This document shows positions 36,113 through 45,589 of a stretch of 64,000 nucleotides of DNA, piece by piece; position 1 is the first letter of the stretch, and each line of letters opens with the position of its first letter. The notes under the pieces were generated by a model. That model was not told where the DNA came from, did not search any database, and saw only the letters and a list, made by a program, of their open reading frames with translations. This stretch comes from Tepidimonas taiwanensis (GTDB lineage Bacteria; Pseudomonadota; Gammaproteobacteria; Burkholderiales; Burkholderiaceae_C): contig NZ_CP083911.1 in the NCBI RefSeq assembly GCF_020162115.1, forward strand, positions 1,426,001 to 1,490,000, given 5' to 3'. The position numbers and the translations under genes were made by a program.

Positions 36113-37889
36113 GGTATGGAAGCCGAAACAGGTCGAGATGCTTTGGGATTCGATAGTCCGCGGCTTTCCCATCGGCGCGTTTTTTCTCGCTCCCTATGTG
36201 GACGCGCGCGGTGTACAGCAGAGCAAGTACGGACAGGCAAGCCAACCAGCCAATTACCATCTGCTAGATGGCCAGCAGCGTTCGACGGCCATCGCGCTAG
36301 GTTTTCTCAACGCTTGGGGGCCTGCGTCGAACAAGACCACTAGCGAGGATTCGACTTCTCGAGTCAGCGCCGTGTTGTGGGTAGACTTGGCGCCCGCCGA
36401 CGAAAAATCGGATGCCGAGTTCGTCTTCCGCGTCGTGACCCGGTCGCACCCGTGGGGTTATCGGCGCAGCAATGCCGAAGTAACGCTATCGATCTCCGCC
36501 ATTCGCAAAGCGCTGGATGAAGGTTTTCGTCCTGCCATGTCGGACCCAAAGATGAGAGCGCTCCCACCGCACCAGATACCGCTGACCCACGTCTGGCCGG
36601 CGGATGCGGAAGCTCCTGTACCGCTGGTCTTCGTCATCGAAGCCTTGATGAGTGACGAAACGGCGAGTCTCGACCAGGTGACTGACAAACTGCGTGCAAA
36701 ATTGGCCAGCTTGCCCTTCTGGGATGCCAAGGAAGGTTCCTGGCCCGCCATCCGCCAAAAGGTCGAGGAGGCTATTGACGCGCGCGAAGGCATCTGGCCC
36801 ACCTTGGTCGAACACCTGCGCGCCAGCGCCACCCTAAAAGCCGCTTACGGCGTGCCGGCCTTGATCCTGCCCCAGACCGTCCGACCGGATTCTGGCTTGC
36901 AGGCCGACCCGCTGGAAACGCTGTTCATCCGCGTCAATCAGGCGGGCACCCAGCTGGAGGGTGAGGAACTGATGTACTCCATCCTCAAGTCCAGCTGGAC
37001 CGAGGCACCCCGATTTGTCGAGCGACTGGCACATAGACTGGCACATCCGCCGCGCCTGGTCATGCTGGCCACCCGGCTGGTACTGGCCAAGATGCAGAGA
37101 AATAACGACACGCGGCATCCGGCGGTGCCGGGTGTGGCCCAGTTCCGCCGGCTGGTGCATGGTCAGGACAAAGATCGACCCGATTTCAAGGCCCTTCTGA
37201 CCGACTTCGTGCAAAGCGAGGGAAAAGCGGTTTTCGAAGAGGCCAAGAAATTGCTGGTCGATACCAACCTACCCGGCGGCGAATATGCTCTGCCGCCGGT
37301 GCTGGCCTTCGAACTGGCCCACAAGTCGCCGGATGTCGCTCTGCTGCTGCTTTACTGGGTCATGCGCATGCGAGAGGCTAAGCTGGCGCCGACCGGGATT
37401 ACGGAAGACCAGCGGCGCCGCCTGCTGGGGTTTCTCACCGCCTTGGCCTGGTTTGCCCCCGACGCCGACAACGCCGTGGCGGCGGTGTGGTCGGACTTGA
37501 AGCAGGCGAGTCCCGCGACCTTGCCGGACTTTTTTGCCCGTCCCGCATTCGAGAAAGCGCTGCAACTGGGCCAGAACGACAAGTTGCTGGCTTGCCCCTT
37601 GCCAACGCCGGAAGTACTTGAGGCGGTCGTCGCTGTTTGCGTGACCAAATCAACCCGGCATGGAGGCTTCAACAAGCCGGACAGCGACTTCTGGAGCAAA
37701 TGGCGATGGTATGACGACCTGCAACAAACACCCCCCGAAGAATGGAGGCGGTGGTTCGAGCAGCATGTCGATCACATCTGGCAAAAAGGCGATGGCGTAG
37801 ATCAGAATGTCCTGATCAACAAGCGCAGCGAAGCCTGGGGACATTTTTCCCACCAGCTATGGGTCAAGAAAAGCCTGTTGCTCTATGTA
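36113..37889 (+). pseudogene. DUF262 (GmrSD-like) protein, middle part, broken by two IS elements
   Basis: About 592 codons, open throughout, starting at the IS481 junction with VWKPKQVEMLWDSIVRGFP. This is the DUF262 (ParB/Srx-like) domain with its hallmark YHLLDGQQRSTAIALGF; later RVNQAGTQLEGEELMYSILK is also typical. The frame is cut at KKSLLLYV by an IS5-type element and resumes behind it at 39517. DUF262 proteins with a C-terminal HNH domain include GmrSD-type modification-dependent restriction enzymes and other phage-defence effectors; a defence role is inferred. Lower GC than its neighbours fits horizontal transfer. The N-terminal 30 or so residues are lost or displaced. Confidence 0.85.
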
Positions 37890-39510
37890 GTCGCCCCTGA
37901 AATATTCCTAACCCGTTGATAAAGCGTTCGTTTTTGGCTGTTTTGCGGTACAATTTCTCCCAGCTTTTTGCCACCCTCGACGCGGTTGCTGGGAGTTCTG
38001 ACCATGGCCGAGTGCATGCACAGCGAGGATTTTTTCCGGCTGCGTCTGGAGCACATGATCGATGTGCGCCACCCACTGGCGGTGCTGGCACAGCGCATGC
38101 CGTGGCAGCGGCTCGAGCACGCGATCGCGCAGCGCCTGGCGCGCGCACCCCGCAGCCAGGCTGTCGAGGCGCTGGACGACGCGATCGACCTCTTCGGTGA
38201 GCAGCGCGCGCGCACCCGGCGCACCAGCCGCGCGGGGCGGCCGCGCGTGCCGCTGCGCATCATGATCAGCCTGCTGTACCTCAAGCACGCCTTCAACGAG
38301 TCCGATGAAGGCGTGGTGCAGCGCTGGAGAGACACGCCCCGCTGGCAGTATTTCTCGGGCTGTGCCTACTACGAGGATCGGCTGCCGTGCGATGCCACGA
38401 CGCTGGTGAAGTTTCGCCAGTGGCTCGGGGAAGAAGGGGTGGAGGAGCTGCTGGCGCAGACGATCAATGTGGCGGTCGAACTCGAGCTCATCGAGCCGCA
38501 GGCGCTCGAGCACCTGGTGGTGGACAGCACCGTGCAGCACAAGGCCATCGCCCACCCCAGCGACAGCCGGCTGCTGGAGGTGGCGCGAGTCAAGCTCGTG
38601 GCGGCGGCCAAGAACGCCGGGGTGCAGCTCAAGCAGACCTTTGCGAAGGAGGGGCAGCGACTGCGGCGCAAGGCTGCCGGCTACGCGCATGCCAGGCAGT
38701 TCAAGCGGCTGCGCCGCACCATCGAGCGCCAGGCCACGATCGTGGGACGCTTGGCGCGCGAGATCGAGCGCAAAGCCACGGCACTGACGCAGGCTGCACG
38801 CGAGGCCCTGGGCGAGTCGCTGGCCAAGGCGCAACAGATCATGGCGCAGAGCCGCCAGCGCAAGGCCAACGCAGGGCATCCCAAGCTGTATGCCTGGCAC
38901 GCACCGGAGGTCGATTGCATCAGCAAAGGCAAGGCGCGCAGCCCCTACGAGTTCGGGGTGAAGGTCGGTGTGGCCAGCACCCTGCAGCACAACCTGGTCG
39001 TGGGTGCGCGCGCCTTTCACGGCAATCCCTACGACGGACACACCCTGTGGGCGCAGCTCGAACAGGCCACCATCCTGATGCAGGACAACGCCGTCGCTCC
39101 CACCGAGGTGTACGTGGACCTGGGCTACCGCGGGGTGGAGGCCGACAACCCACAGGTGCGCATCGTGCACCGCGGGCGCTGGCGGTGCCTGAGTCGCTCC
39201 GATCGGCGCCGGCTCAAGCGCCGCCAGGCCATCGAACCCATCATCGGGCACCTGAAGGCCGATTGCCGCATGGATCGCTGTCACCTCAAGGGCGAGCGGG
39301 GCGATCGGCTGCACGCGGTGCTGTGCGCGGCCGGCTACAACATCCGCTGGCTGCTGCGCATGATCGCCAAGCGGGGCATCGGCCCCCTTGTGGCGGTTCT
39401 TTTGCGTCTGCTGCTGCGCCTGCTACAAACCATCGAGCAGGCAAAGCGCGCGCTCACCACCCCCATGCCAGGGACGCTGCGAGCGGTGGGGTGAATTTTT
39501 CAGGGGCAAC
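37890..39510 (+). mobile_element. IS5-type (DDE) insertion sequence
   Basis: 1621 bases. Ends GTCGCCCCTGAAATATTCC and, inverted, GTTGCCCCTGAAAAATTC are imperfect inverted repeats. A perfect 6-bp duplication TATGTA lies at 37884-37889 and 39511-39516, so this was a clean insertion into an intact reading frame. Family placement (IS5 or IS1182-like) is from the transposase type only. Confidence 0.93.
38004..39494 (+). CDS. IS5/IS1182-type transposase
   Basis: 496 residues. N-terminal DUF772-like region (RIMISLLYLKHAFNESDEGV, RWQYFSGCAYYEDRLPCD), then the DDE core: VVDSTVQHKAIAHPSDSRLL, VYVDLGYRGVEADNP, and IEPIIGHLKADCRMDRC with the catalytic Glu. A helical insert of about 100 residues lies between the first and second Asp. 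No frameshift is seen, so the element may be active. Confidence 0.9.
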   Translation: MAECMHSEDFFRLRLEHMIDVRHPLAVLAQRMPWQRLEHAIAQRLARAPRSQAVEALDDAIDLFGEQRARTRRTSRAGRPRVPLRIMISLLYLKHAFNESDEGVVQRWRDTPRWQYFSGCAYYEDRLPCDATTLVKFRQWLGEEGVEELLAQTINVAVELELIEPQALEHLVVDSTVQHKAIAHPSDSRLLEVARVKLVAAAKNAGVQLKQTFAKEGQRLRRKAAGYAHARQFKRLRRTIERQATIVGRLAREIERKATALTQAAREALGESLAKAQQIMAQSRQRKANAGHPKLYAWHAPEVDCISKGKARSPYEFGVKVGVASTLQHNLVVGARAFHGNPYDGHTLWAQLEQATILMQDNAVAPTEVYVDLGYRGVEADNPQVRIVHRGRWRCLSRSDRRRLKRRQAIEPIIGHLKADCRMDRCHLKGERGDRLHAVLCAAGYNIRWLLRMIAKRGIGPLVAVLLRLLLRLLQTIEQAKRALTTPMPGTLRAVG

Positions 39511-40038
39511 TATGTACAGCGCGCCTGGTTGAACAAATGGTTTCCCGATTACGACCCTTCGGTGCCGGATCAGGTCGAGGACAAGAACCGACCCTGGGAT
39601 TACGACCATATTCATCCCGAACGCTACCTGACTACTGAAACGGGCCGTAGCCGGCACAACATCCCGCAGATCATCCGGGACTGGCATCGTTCGATCGGTA
39701 ACCTCCGTGCATGGCCACTGGAAGCAAATCGCTCGGATGGCGATCTCTCGCCCAAGACCAAGTTCTCAAAAGTCAGCGACCGGGAGCGGCGGTATCACAT
39801 GACCACGTCCCAGGACGAATGCAACGCCAGCTTCGTCGGCTACGAGGAGGACGACTGGGACGACTGGTGCGCTTCGGTACCCGAGGAAGTCGAAGCGGGC
39901 GAGCAGCCGGTGCAGTATCTGGCCTACGCCGATTATGGTGTAGCACGACAGGCGCTGGTGCGGGCGATCACGACGCGCTTTTGCAAGCTCTACCGGCATT
40001 GGTACGAGGAGCTGAAAATCGGCGATCTGATGCCGTGA
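39511..40038 (+). pseudogene. DUF262 protein, C-terminal HNH part
   Basis: Continues the interrupted gene: after removing the IS and one TATGTA copy the protein reads SLLLYVQRAWLNKWFPDYDP without a gap. The segment RPWDYDHIHPERYL is the DHIxP HNH-nuclease motif of DUF262-associated (DUF1524/GmrSD C-terminal) domains; IGNLRAWPLEANRSDGD resembles the downstream NLxxLxxxxN part of such nucleases. A natural stop codon ends the gene. On its own it has no start of its own near the junction. Confidence 0.8.
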
Positions 40039-40057
40039 GTAAGCGTCCCTTCTACCA

Positions 40058-40075
40058 TCGCCCCTGAAATATTCC
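40058..40075 (+). repeat. solo end of the IS5-type element
   Basis: Eighteen bases, TCGCCCCTGAAATATTCC, identical to bases 2-19 of the IS end at 37890, with nothing else of the element beside it. It abuts an IS3 remnant. Confidence 0.75.
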
Positions 40076-40306
40076 GCCGCAAAGGCAACTGCTGAGACAA
40101 TGCGCCAACAGAGAGCTTTTTGGGGACGATTGAAAGCGGCCAGCGTGCATGGGCAGCGATTTGCGACTCACGAGCAGGCCCGGCAGGCCGTGATGGACGG
40201 GCTGGTGTTCTACAATCACCGCCGGCTACACTCGTCGCTGGCCTATCTCAGCCCGATGCAGCACGAGCAGCGCTGGCGCGAACCAAAGCGGCAACAGACC
40301 GCTTGA
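40076..40306 (+). pseudogene. IS3-family transposase (OrfB) C-terminal remnant
   Basis: The last 75 or so codons of an IS3-type integrase: KGNC-stop-DNAPTESF, then a shift to FWGRLKAASVHGQRFATHEQ and YNHRRLHSSLAYLSPMQHEQ. The expected Trp codon TGG is TGA (40093-40095), and an extra T in the T5 run (40117-40121) breaks the frame, so it is dead. The upstream three quarters are missing. Confidence 0.85.
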
Positions 40307-40413
40307 GCGTCGGGCTAGAAACTCCACTCGACGGGGGCAAAGTCAGGGCTGTTGTTGACCATCAGCATCCTCTTGACGTTTCGGCCTGCCAGTGCGCGGG
40401 CCTTCGTGTTTCG

Positions 40414-40677
40414 ATGGCCACCCTCGTCGTCTACTGCCAGCCCGGCGCGCGCCAGACGCGCTGCGCCGGCCTGCACGACGGCAAGCCCAAGATCCAGCTG
40501 CAGGCGCCGCCCGTGGACGGCGCGGCCAACGCCGCGCTGATCGCCTGGATCGCCGCGCGCTGCGGGGTGCCCAAATCCCGCGTGCACATCGTCCACGGCC
40601 ACACCAGCCGCATCAAGCGGGTCGAGATCGACGGGATCGACGACACCGCGGCGCGATCGGCCTTGGGGTTGCCCTAG
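40414..40677 (+). CDS. DUF167 (YggU) family protein
   Basis: 87 residues, UPF0235. Family features: VYCQPGARQTRCAGLHDGKP, KIQLQAPPVDGAANAALIAW and HGHTSRIKRVEIDG. Function unknown. It is the first core-genome gene after the island; its usual partner genes (proC, yggT) are not adjacent, possibly due to rearrangement. Confidence 0.9.
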   Translation: MATLVVYCQPGARQTRCAGLHDGKPKIQLQAPPVDGAANAALIAWIAARCGVPKSRVHIVHGHTSRIKRVEIDGIDDTAARSALGLP

Positions 40678-40696
40678 CGCGACGCCACCAGTGGCC

Positions 40697-41371
40697 CTAG
40701 CATCCCGCCGCCGGGGCCGCGGCGTACCACGACAAAAACCGGTCGACGACCCGCGCGGCGTGCGCGTGCCGCTCGGCGAGCCGGTGGCGCGCCAGCGGCA
40801 CCCGGTACAGCGACCGCACCAGCTCCAACCCCACCGCCATGCCCAGCAGCAACTCAGCGGCGTCGTCCGGGTCGTCGCAGCACAACCACCCCGCCCGGTG
40901 TGCCCGTGCGAGGAAGCGGCTCAGCTCGGCGTGCGCCTGCGCGGGTCCGCGGCGCCAGATGCCAGCAAAGTCCAGCCCCGCAGCCGCCCCATCGGCCAAT
41001 GCCAGCAGGTAGCGCTGGTGTGTGGTGGTGCACAACAGGCCTGCCAAGTCCACCACGTACTGGTGCAGCTGTGCCCGCACTTCTGCCTTGGACGTGGGCT
41101 CGGAGCGCAGCGTACGGGTCAGATCTGTGGCCCGCCGCGTCACCAGTGACTCCAACAACACTTGTCGGTTGGGATAGCGCCGGTACAGGGTTGCCTTGGA
41201 AATCCCGGCCAGTTGCGCCACGCGCTCCATCGTGACAGCCGCTGGCCCCGCTTGCCGCAGCAGCGTGCGCACGGCCCGCAAAATTGCCCGGTCTTTGCTG
41301 CGGTCGATGGGCCGTCCACGAGGGGACGCCAGCTCTTTGGACGCTCGACGGTTGTGCACGACAGCCACCAA
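40697..41371 (-). CDS. TetR family transcriptional regulator
   Basis: 224 residues with an N-terminal TetR helix-turn-helix: TMERVAQLAGISKATLYRRY (about residues 46-65), then a variable helical ligand domain. Divergent from an RND efflux adaptor-pump pair with 63 bases between the starts, the standard layout of a local efflux repressor; control of that pair is inferred. The ligand is unknown. Confidence 0.92.
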   Translation of the reverse strand: MVAVVHNRRASKELASPRGRPIDRSKDRAILRAVRTLLRQAGPAAVTMERVAQLAGISKATLYRRYPNRQVLLESLVTRRATDLTRTLRSEPTSKAEVRAQLHQYVVDLAGLLCTTTHQRYLLALADGAAAGLDFAGIWRRGPAQAHAELSRFLARAHRAGWLCCDDPDDAAELLLGMAVGLELVRSLYRVPLARHRLAERHAHAARVVDRFLSWYAAAPAAGC

Positions 41372-41375
41372 TTAA

Positions 41376-41397
41376 GATACGATTGCGTTCAATTATC
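41376..41397. promoter_or_regulatory. candidate TetR operator
   Basis: Imperfect palindrome GATACGATTGCGTTCAATTATC (half-sites GATA(CG)ATTG and CAATTATC) in the intergenic gap between the regulator and the efflux operon, an AT-rich island in GC-rich DNA. Confidence 0.4.
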
Positions 41398-41434
41398 ACA
41401 AGCCCCACAGACGAGGCCCTCAGGAGTCACCCGT

Positions 41435-42508
41435 ATGGCCGTTTACGCCTCCCGCCTGGTCACACTGGTCACCGTTTTGGTGATTGGCGCGGTACTCACG
41501 GCGTGTCAACAGGCACCCGCAACAGACAGCGCCGGCACTGTCCCTTATGTGCGCACGGCTGCCGTGCAGCCCGTCGGTGCCGCGGCACAAGGTTTGTCAG
41601 GGATCGTGCGTGCCCGCATCGAGGCCCCTTTGGCCTTTCAGGTCGGTGGGCGCATCATCGCACGCCGCGTCGACGCCGGACAAGCGGTCTCCGCGGGGCA
41701 GGTGCTGTTCGAGCTCGATCCGGCGGACCTGGAACAGGCGGTGCGGGCGGCCGAAGCGGACGCGGCGGCGGCCGAAACGGCGTGGCGCACGGCGCAAGCC
41801 GAGTGGGCGCGCGTGCGCGAGCTGCAATCACGCGGCTTCGTCAGCGCGCAGGCGCTGGAGCGCGCGGAACTGGCGGTACGCGAGACCCACAGCCGCCGCG
41901 ACGCCGCCACCGCCCGGCTGACGCAGGCGCGCAACGCGCGCGGGTACGCGCAGTTGCGCAGCCCCGCGGCCGGGGTGCTGATCGACGTGTCGGGCCAGCC
42001 CGGGCAGGTCGTCGCTGCCGGGCAGCCGGTGGCGACGCTCGCACAACAGGGGGAGCGGGAAGTGGAAGTCCACTTCCCCGACGGCGTGCCGCCCCCCGCG
42101 CAAGGCGAGGCGCTGCTGCCCGACGGCCAGCGGCGCGCGCTGCGGCTGCGCGAAGCGGCGCCGGCCGTCGATCCGCTGGGCCGCACGCGCCGGGCGCGCT
42201 ACACGATCGCGGACCTGCCGCCCACCGTGGCGCTGGGCAGCGTCGTCACCTCGCGCTTTGCCCTGCCCGGGGCAACGGGCGCGGAGGCGCTGTGGCAGGT
42301 GCCGGTCGGGGCGCTGGACGAGCGCGGACACGGCCCGCGCGTGTGGCGGCTGCGTGACGGCAAGCCCGAGCCCGTCGCGGTGCAGGTGCGCGCGCTCGAC
42401 GACCGGCACGCGATCGTCGCCGGCGCGCTGGAGCCGACCGACCGCATCGTCGCGCTCGGCACCCATCTGCTGCAGGAAGGCATGGCGGTGCGGGAGCTGC
42501 CCCGATGA
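41435..42508 (+). CDS. RND efflux periplasmic adaptor (membrane fusion protein)
   Basis: 357-residue lipoprotein: signal peptide with lipobox LTAC (Cys about residue 25), then the HlyD/AcrA fold. Barrel-sandwich halves flank a helical hairpin (PLAFQVGGRIIARRVDAGQA and RSPAAGVLIDVSGQPGQVV), followed by a beta-barrel domain. It links the inner-membrane pump to an outer-membrane channel. Its stop overlaps the pump's ATG by four bases (ATGA). A GGAG site precedes the chosen start. Confidence 0.92.
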   Translation: MAVYASRLVTLVTVLVIGAVLTACQQAPATDSAGTVPYVRTAAVQPVGAAAQGLSGIVRARIEAPLAFQVGGRIIARRVDAGQAVSAGQVLFELDPADLEQAVRAAEADAAAAETAWRTAQAEWARVRELQSRGFVSAQALERAELAVRETHSRRDAATARLTQARNARGYAQLRSPAAGVLIDVSGQPGQVVAAGQPVATLAQQGEREVEVHFPDGVPPPAQGEALLPDGQRRALRLREAAPAVDPLGRTRRARYTIADLPPTVALGSVVTSRFALPGATGAEALWQVPVGALDERGHGPRVWRLRDGKPEPVAVQVRALDDRHAIVAGALEPTDRIVALGTHLLQEGMAVRELPR

Positions 42509-45500
42509 GCCTGCCCAACCTCTCCGCGCTGGCGGTGCGCGAGCGCGCCGTCACGCTGTTTTTGCTGATCCTGTCGATCCTCGGCGGCCTGTACGCGTTT
42601 CTGTCGCTGGGGCGCGCGGAGGACCCGGCGTTTACGGTGCGGGTGATGCAGGTCAACGTCGCCTGGCCCGGCGCGTCGGCCGAGCAGCTGCAGCAGCAGG
42701 TCGTGGACCGGCTGGAAAAGCGCATCCAGGAGGTCGAATACCTCTACCGCATCGAGAGTACGGTACGCCCCGGACAGGCGACGCTGCAGGTGGAGTTTCA
42801 TGACTACACGCCGCAGGCCAAGGTGCCGGAGCTCTTCTACCAGGTGCGCAAACGCATGTGGGACGAGGCCCGCCAGATGCCGCCGGGCGTCATCGGCCCG
42901 ATCGCCAACGACGACTTCTCCGACGTGTATTTCAGCCTGCTGGCGCTCACCGCCCCGGGCCTGCCGATGGCTGATCTGGCGCGCGAGGCCGACCGCCTGC
43001 GCGACCAGCTGCAGCGCATCGAGGGAGTGCACAAGGCGGTGCTGATCGGCGAGCGCACCGAGCGGGTCTACGTCGAGTTCGACAGCGCCCGCCTCGTCAA
43101 CCTCGGCCTGTCCCCGCAAGCCATCTTCGAAGCGATCGACGCGAGCAACCGGCTCGTCCCCACGGGCCGCATCGAAACGGACGGCCCGCGCCTGCACATC
43201 CGGCTCGACGCCGACCTGTCCGACCCCGAGGCGCTGGCTGCCGTGCCGATCCGCGCGGGCAACAAGGTGCTGCGCCTCGGCGACATCGCGACGATCCGCC
43301 GCGGCTACGAGGAGCCGCCCTCCTACCTCGTGCGTGCGCGCGGCCAGGACGCGGTGCTGATCGGCATCGTGATGAACAAGGGGGAAAACGGCCTCGCACT
43401 CGGCCAACGGCTCGAGGCCTACCTGCAGGCAGAGAAGACGGAGCTGCCGCTCGGCATGGCGCTGACGCAGCTCACCAACCAGGCCGACGCGATCCGCAAG
43501 GCGGTCGACCTGTTCCAGCTCAAGTTCCTGGTCGCGGTGATCGTCGTGATGGGGGTGAGCATGCTGGCCATCGGCTGGCGCGCCGGCCTCATCGTCGGTA
43601 TCGCGGTGCCGGTGACGCTGGGCATCAGCTTTCTGATCATGAAGCTGATGGGCATCAACCTCGACCGCATCACGCTGGGGGCGCTGATCATCTCGCTCGG
43701 ATTGCTGGTGGACGACGCCATCATCTCGGTGGAGATGATGCTGGTGAAGATGGAGGAAGGCTGGGACCGCGTGCGCGCCGCCGCCCACGCGTGGAATGTC
43801 ACCGCCGCGCCGATGCTGTTCGGCACGCTGGTCACGGTGGCGGGGTTTCTGCCGATCGGGTTTGCCCGCTCGGGCGTCGGCGAGTACGCCGGCAACATCT
43901 TCTGGGTGCTGGGTATCGCGCTGCTGGTGTCGTGGCTGGTGGCTGTGGTCTTTGCGCCGTACCTGGGTGTCAAGATGCTGCGCGACGTGCCGGTGGCGCA
44001 GCGCCACGATCACGCGAGCCTTTACCAGACGCCGATGTACCAGCGGCTGCGCAGCGTCATCACGTGGTGCGTCACGCAGCGCAAGACGGTCGTCTTCGGC
44101 ACCGTCGCGCTGCTCGTGCTCTCCGCCGTGGGCATGGCCACCGTCGTGCAAAAGCAGTTTTTCCCGAATTCCGACCGCACCGAGGTGCTGGTGAGCGTCT
44201 ACCTGCCGCAAGGCACGTCGGTCGGCGTCACCGACCAGACCATGCGCCGGCTGGAGGCGATCCTCGCGCCGATGCCCGAGGTCAAGACCCTCTCGACCTA
44301 CGTCGGCGCGGGTGCGCCGCGCTTCTTCATCTCGGCCAACCCCGAGCCGCCCAACCCCGCGTTTGGCAAGATCATCGCCGTGGCGCAGGACGAGGCCGCG
44401 CGCGATCGGGTGATGGCGACGCTGGAAGAGCACATCCGCAACGGCGAGTTTGCGGAAGCGCGCGTGCGCATCGCGCGGCTGCTCTACGGCCCGCCGGTGG
44501 CGTGGCCGGTACAGTTCCGCGTCTTCGGGCCCGACCCCAACCGCGTGCGCGAGATCGCCTACCGCGTGCGCGACGTGATGGCGGCCAACCCGCACGTCGT
44601 CGACCCGCACCTGGAATGGGACGAACGCGTGCCGGTGCTGCACCTGCGGGCCGACCCGGAGCGGCTGCGCCTGATGGGCCTGACGCCGCAGGACGTCGCG
44701 CAACAGCTGCAGTTCCTGCTGGACGGCGTGCCGGTGACGCAGCTGCGCCGCGACACGCGCAGCGTCGATCTGATCGCGCGCGGCGCGATGGGCGGCCAGC
44801 GGCTGGACGCGCAATCGCTGCGTGCACTGGAACTGCTCAACCGCGACGGCCGCAAGATCCCCGTGACCCAGCTGGGCACGCTGGACGTGCGTTACGAGGA
44901 GCCGGTGATCAAGCGCTACAACCGCGAGCCGTTCGTCGCGGTGCAGTCGGAGGTGCGCGGCGCGCAACCGAACGACGTCACCGCCGCAGTGTGGCAGGCG
45001 CTGGAGACGGTGCGCGCGGACCTGCCGCCGGGCTATCGGGTGGCCATCGGTGGCTCGGTCGAACAGTCCGGCAAGGCCGACGCGTCGATCCAGAAGCTGC
45101 AGCCGGTGATGGTCGCCTGCATGCTGATCTTCATCATGCTGCAGATGCGCTCGTTCCCCGGGACGTTCATGGTCGTGGCGACCGCGCCGCTGGGGCTGAT
45201 CGGGGCCGTGCTGGCGCTGCTGGTGTTCCAGCAGCCGTTCGGCTTCGTCGCGCTGCTGGGGCTCACGGGCCTTGCGGGGATCCTGATGCGCAACACGCTG
45301 ATCCTGACGCAGCAGGTCAGCGACAACTTCGAGGCCGGGATGAACGCCTTCGACGGCGTGGTCGAGGCCGCGGTGCAGCGCGCGCGCCCCGTGGTGCTGA
45401 CGGCGCTGGCGGCGGTGCTCGCGTTCGTGCCGCTGACCCAGGACAGCTTCTGGGGACCGCTGGCCTACGTGCTGATCGGCGGCGTGGCGGTCGGCACCCT

Positions 45501-45579
45501 CATCACGCTGCTCTTCGTGCCGGCGCTGTACGCGCTGTGGTTCCGCATCCGGCCGGCCAGCCAAGGGGCGTCAAGCTGA
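42505..45579 (+). CDS. RND family efflux transporter permease
   Basis: 1024-residue inner-membrane proton-driven pump of the AcrB/MexB superfamily with 12 helices and two large periplasmic loops. TM4 carries the proton-relay Asp pair in LLVDDAIISVEMM; FARSGVGEYAGNIFWVLG and GLAGILMRNTLILTQQ are further typical segments. No outer-membrane channel gene follows, so it presumably uses one encoded elsewhere. Substrate unknown; multidrug type (HAE1-like) more likely than metal. Confidence 0.93.
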   Translation: MSLPNLSALAVRERAVTLFLLILSILGGLYAFLSLGRAEDPAFTVRVMQVNVAWPGASAEQLQQQVVDRLEKRIQEVEYLYRIESTVRPGQATLQVEFHDYTPQAKVPELFYQVRKRMWDEARQMPPGVIGPIANDDFSDVYFSLLALTAPGLPMADLAREADRLRDQLQRIEGVHKAVLIGERTERVYVEFDSARLVNLGLSPQAIFEAIDASNRLVPTGRIETDGPRLHIRLDADLSDPEALAAVPIRAGNKVLRLGDIATIRRGYEEPPSYLVRARGQDAVLIGIVMNKGENGLALGQRLEAYLQAEKTELPLGMALTQLTNQADAIRKAVDLFQLKFLVAVIVVMGVSMLAIGWRAGLIVGIAVPVTLGISFLIMKLMGINLDRITLGALIISLGLLVDDAIISVEMMLVKMEEGWDRVRAAAHAWNVTAAPMLFGTLVTVAGFLPIGFARSGVGEYAGNIFWVLGIALLVSWLVAVVFAPYLGVKMLRDVPVAQRHDHASLYQTPMYQRLRSVITWCVTQRKTVVFGTVALLVLSAVGMATVVQKQFFPNSDRTEVLVSVYLPQGTSVGVTDQTMRRLEAILAPMPEVKTLSTYVGAGAPRFFISANPEPPNPAFGKIIAVAQDEAARDRVMATLEEHIRNGEFAEARVRIARLLYGPPVAWPVQFRVFGPDPNRVREIAYRVRDVMAANPHVVDPHLEWDERVPVLHLRADPERLRLMGLTPQDVAQQLQFLLDGVPVTQLRRDTRSVDLIARGAMGGQRLDAQSLRALELLNRDGRKIPVTQLGTLDVRYEEPVIKRYNREPFVAVQSEVRGAQPNDVTAAVWQALETVRADLPPGYRVAIGGSVEQSGKADASIQKLQPVMVACMLIFIMLQMRSFPGTFMVVATAPLGLIGAVLALLVFQQPFGFVALLGLTGLAGILMRNTLILTQQVSDNFEAGMNAFDGVVEAAVQRARPVVLTALAAVLAFVPLTQDSFWGPLAYVLIGGVAVGTLITLLFVPALYALWFRIRPASQGASS

Positions 45580-45589
45580 GGGCTGCCGC

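Noticed and set aside
40120..40413. In-frame N-terminal extension of the DUF167 gene through the IS3 remnant
   Set aside because: The extension is an out-of-frame reading of the transposase tail; the DUF167 family begins at the ATG at 40414.
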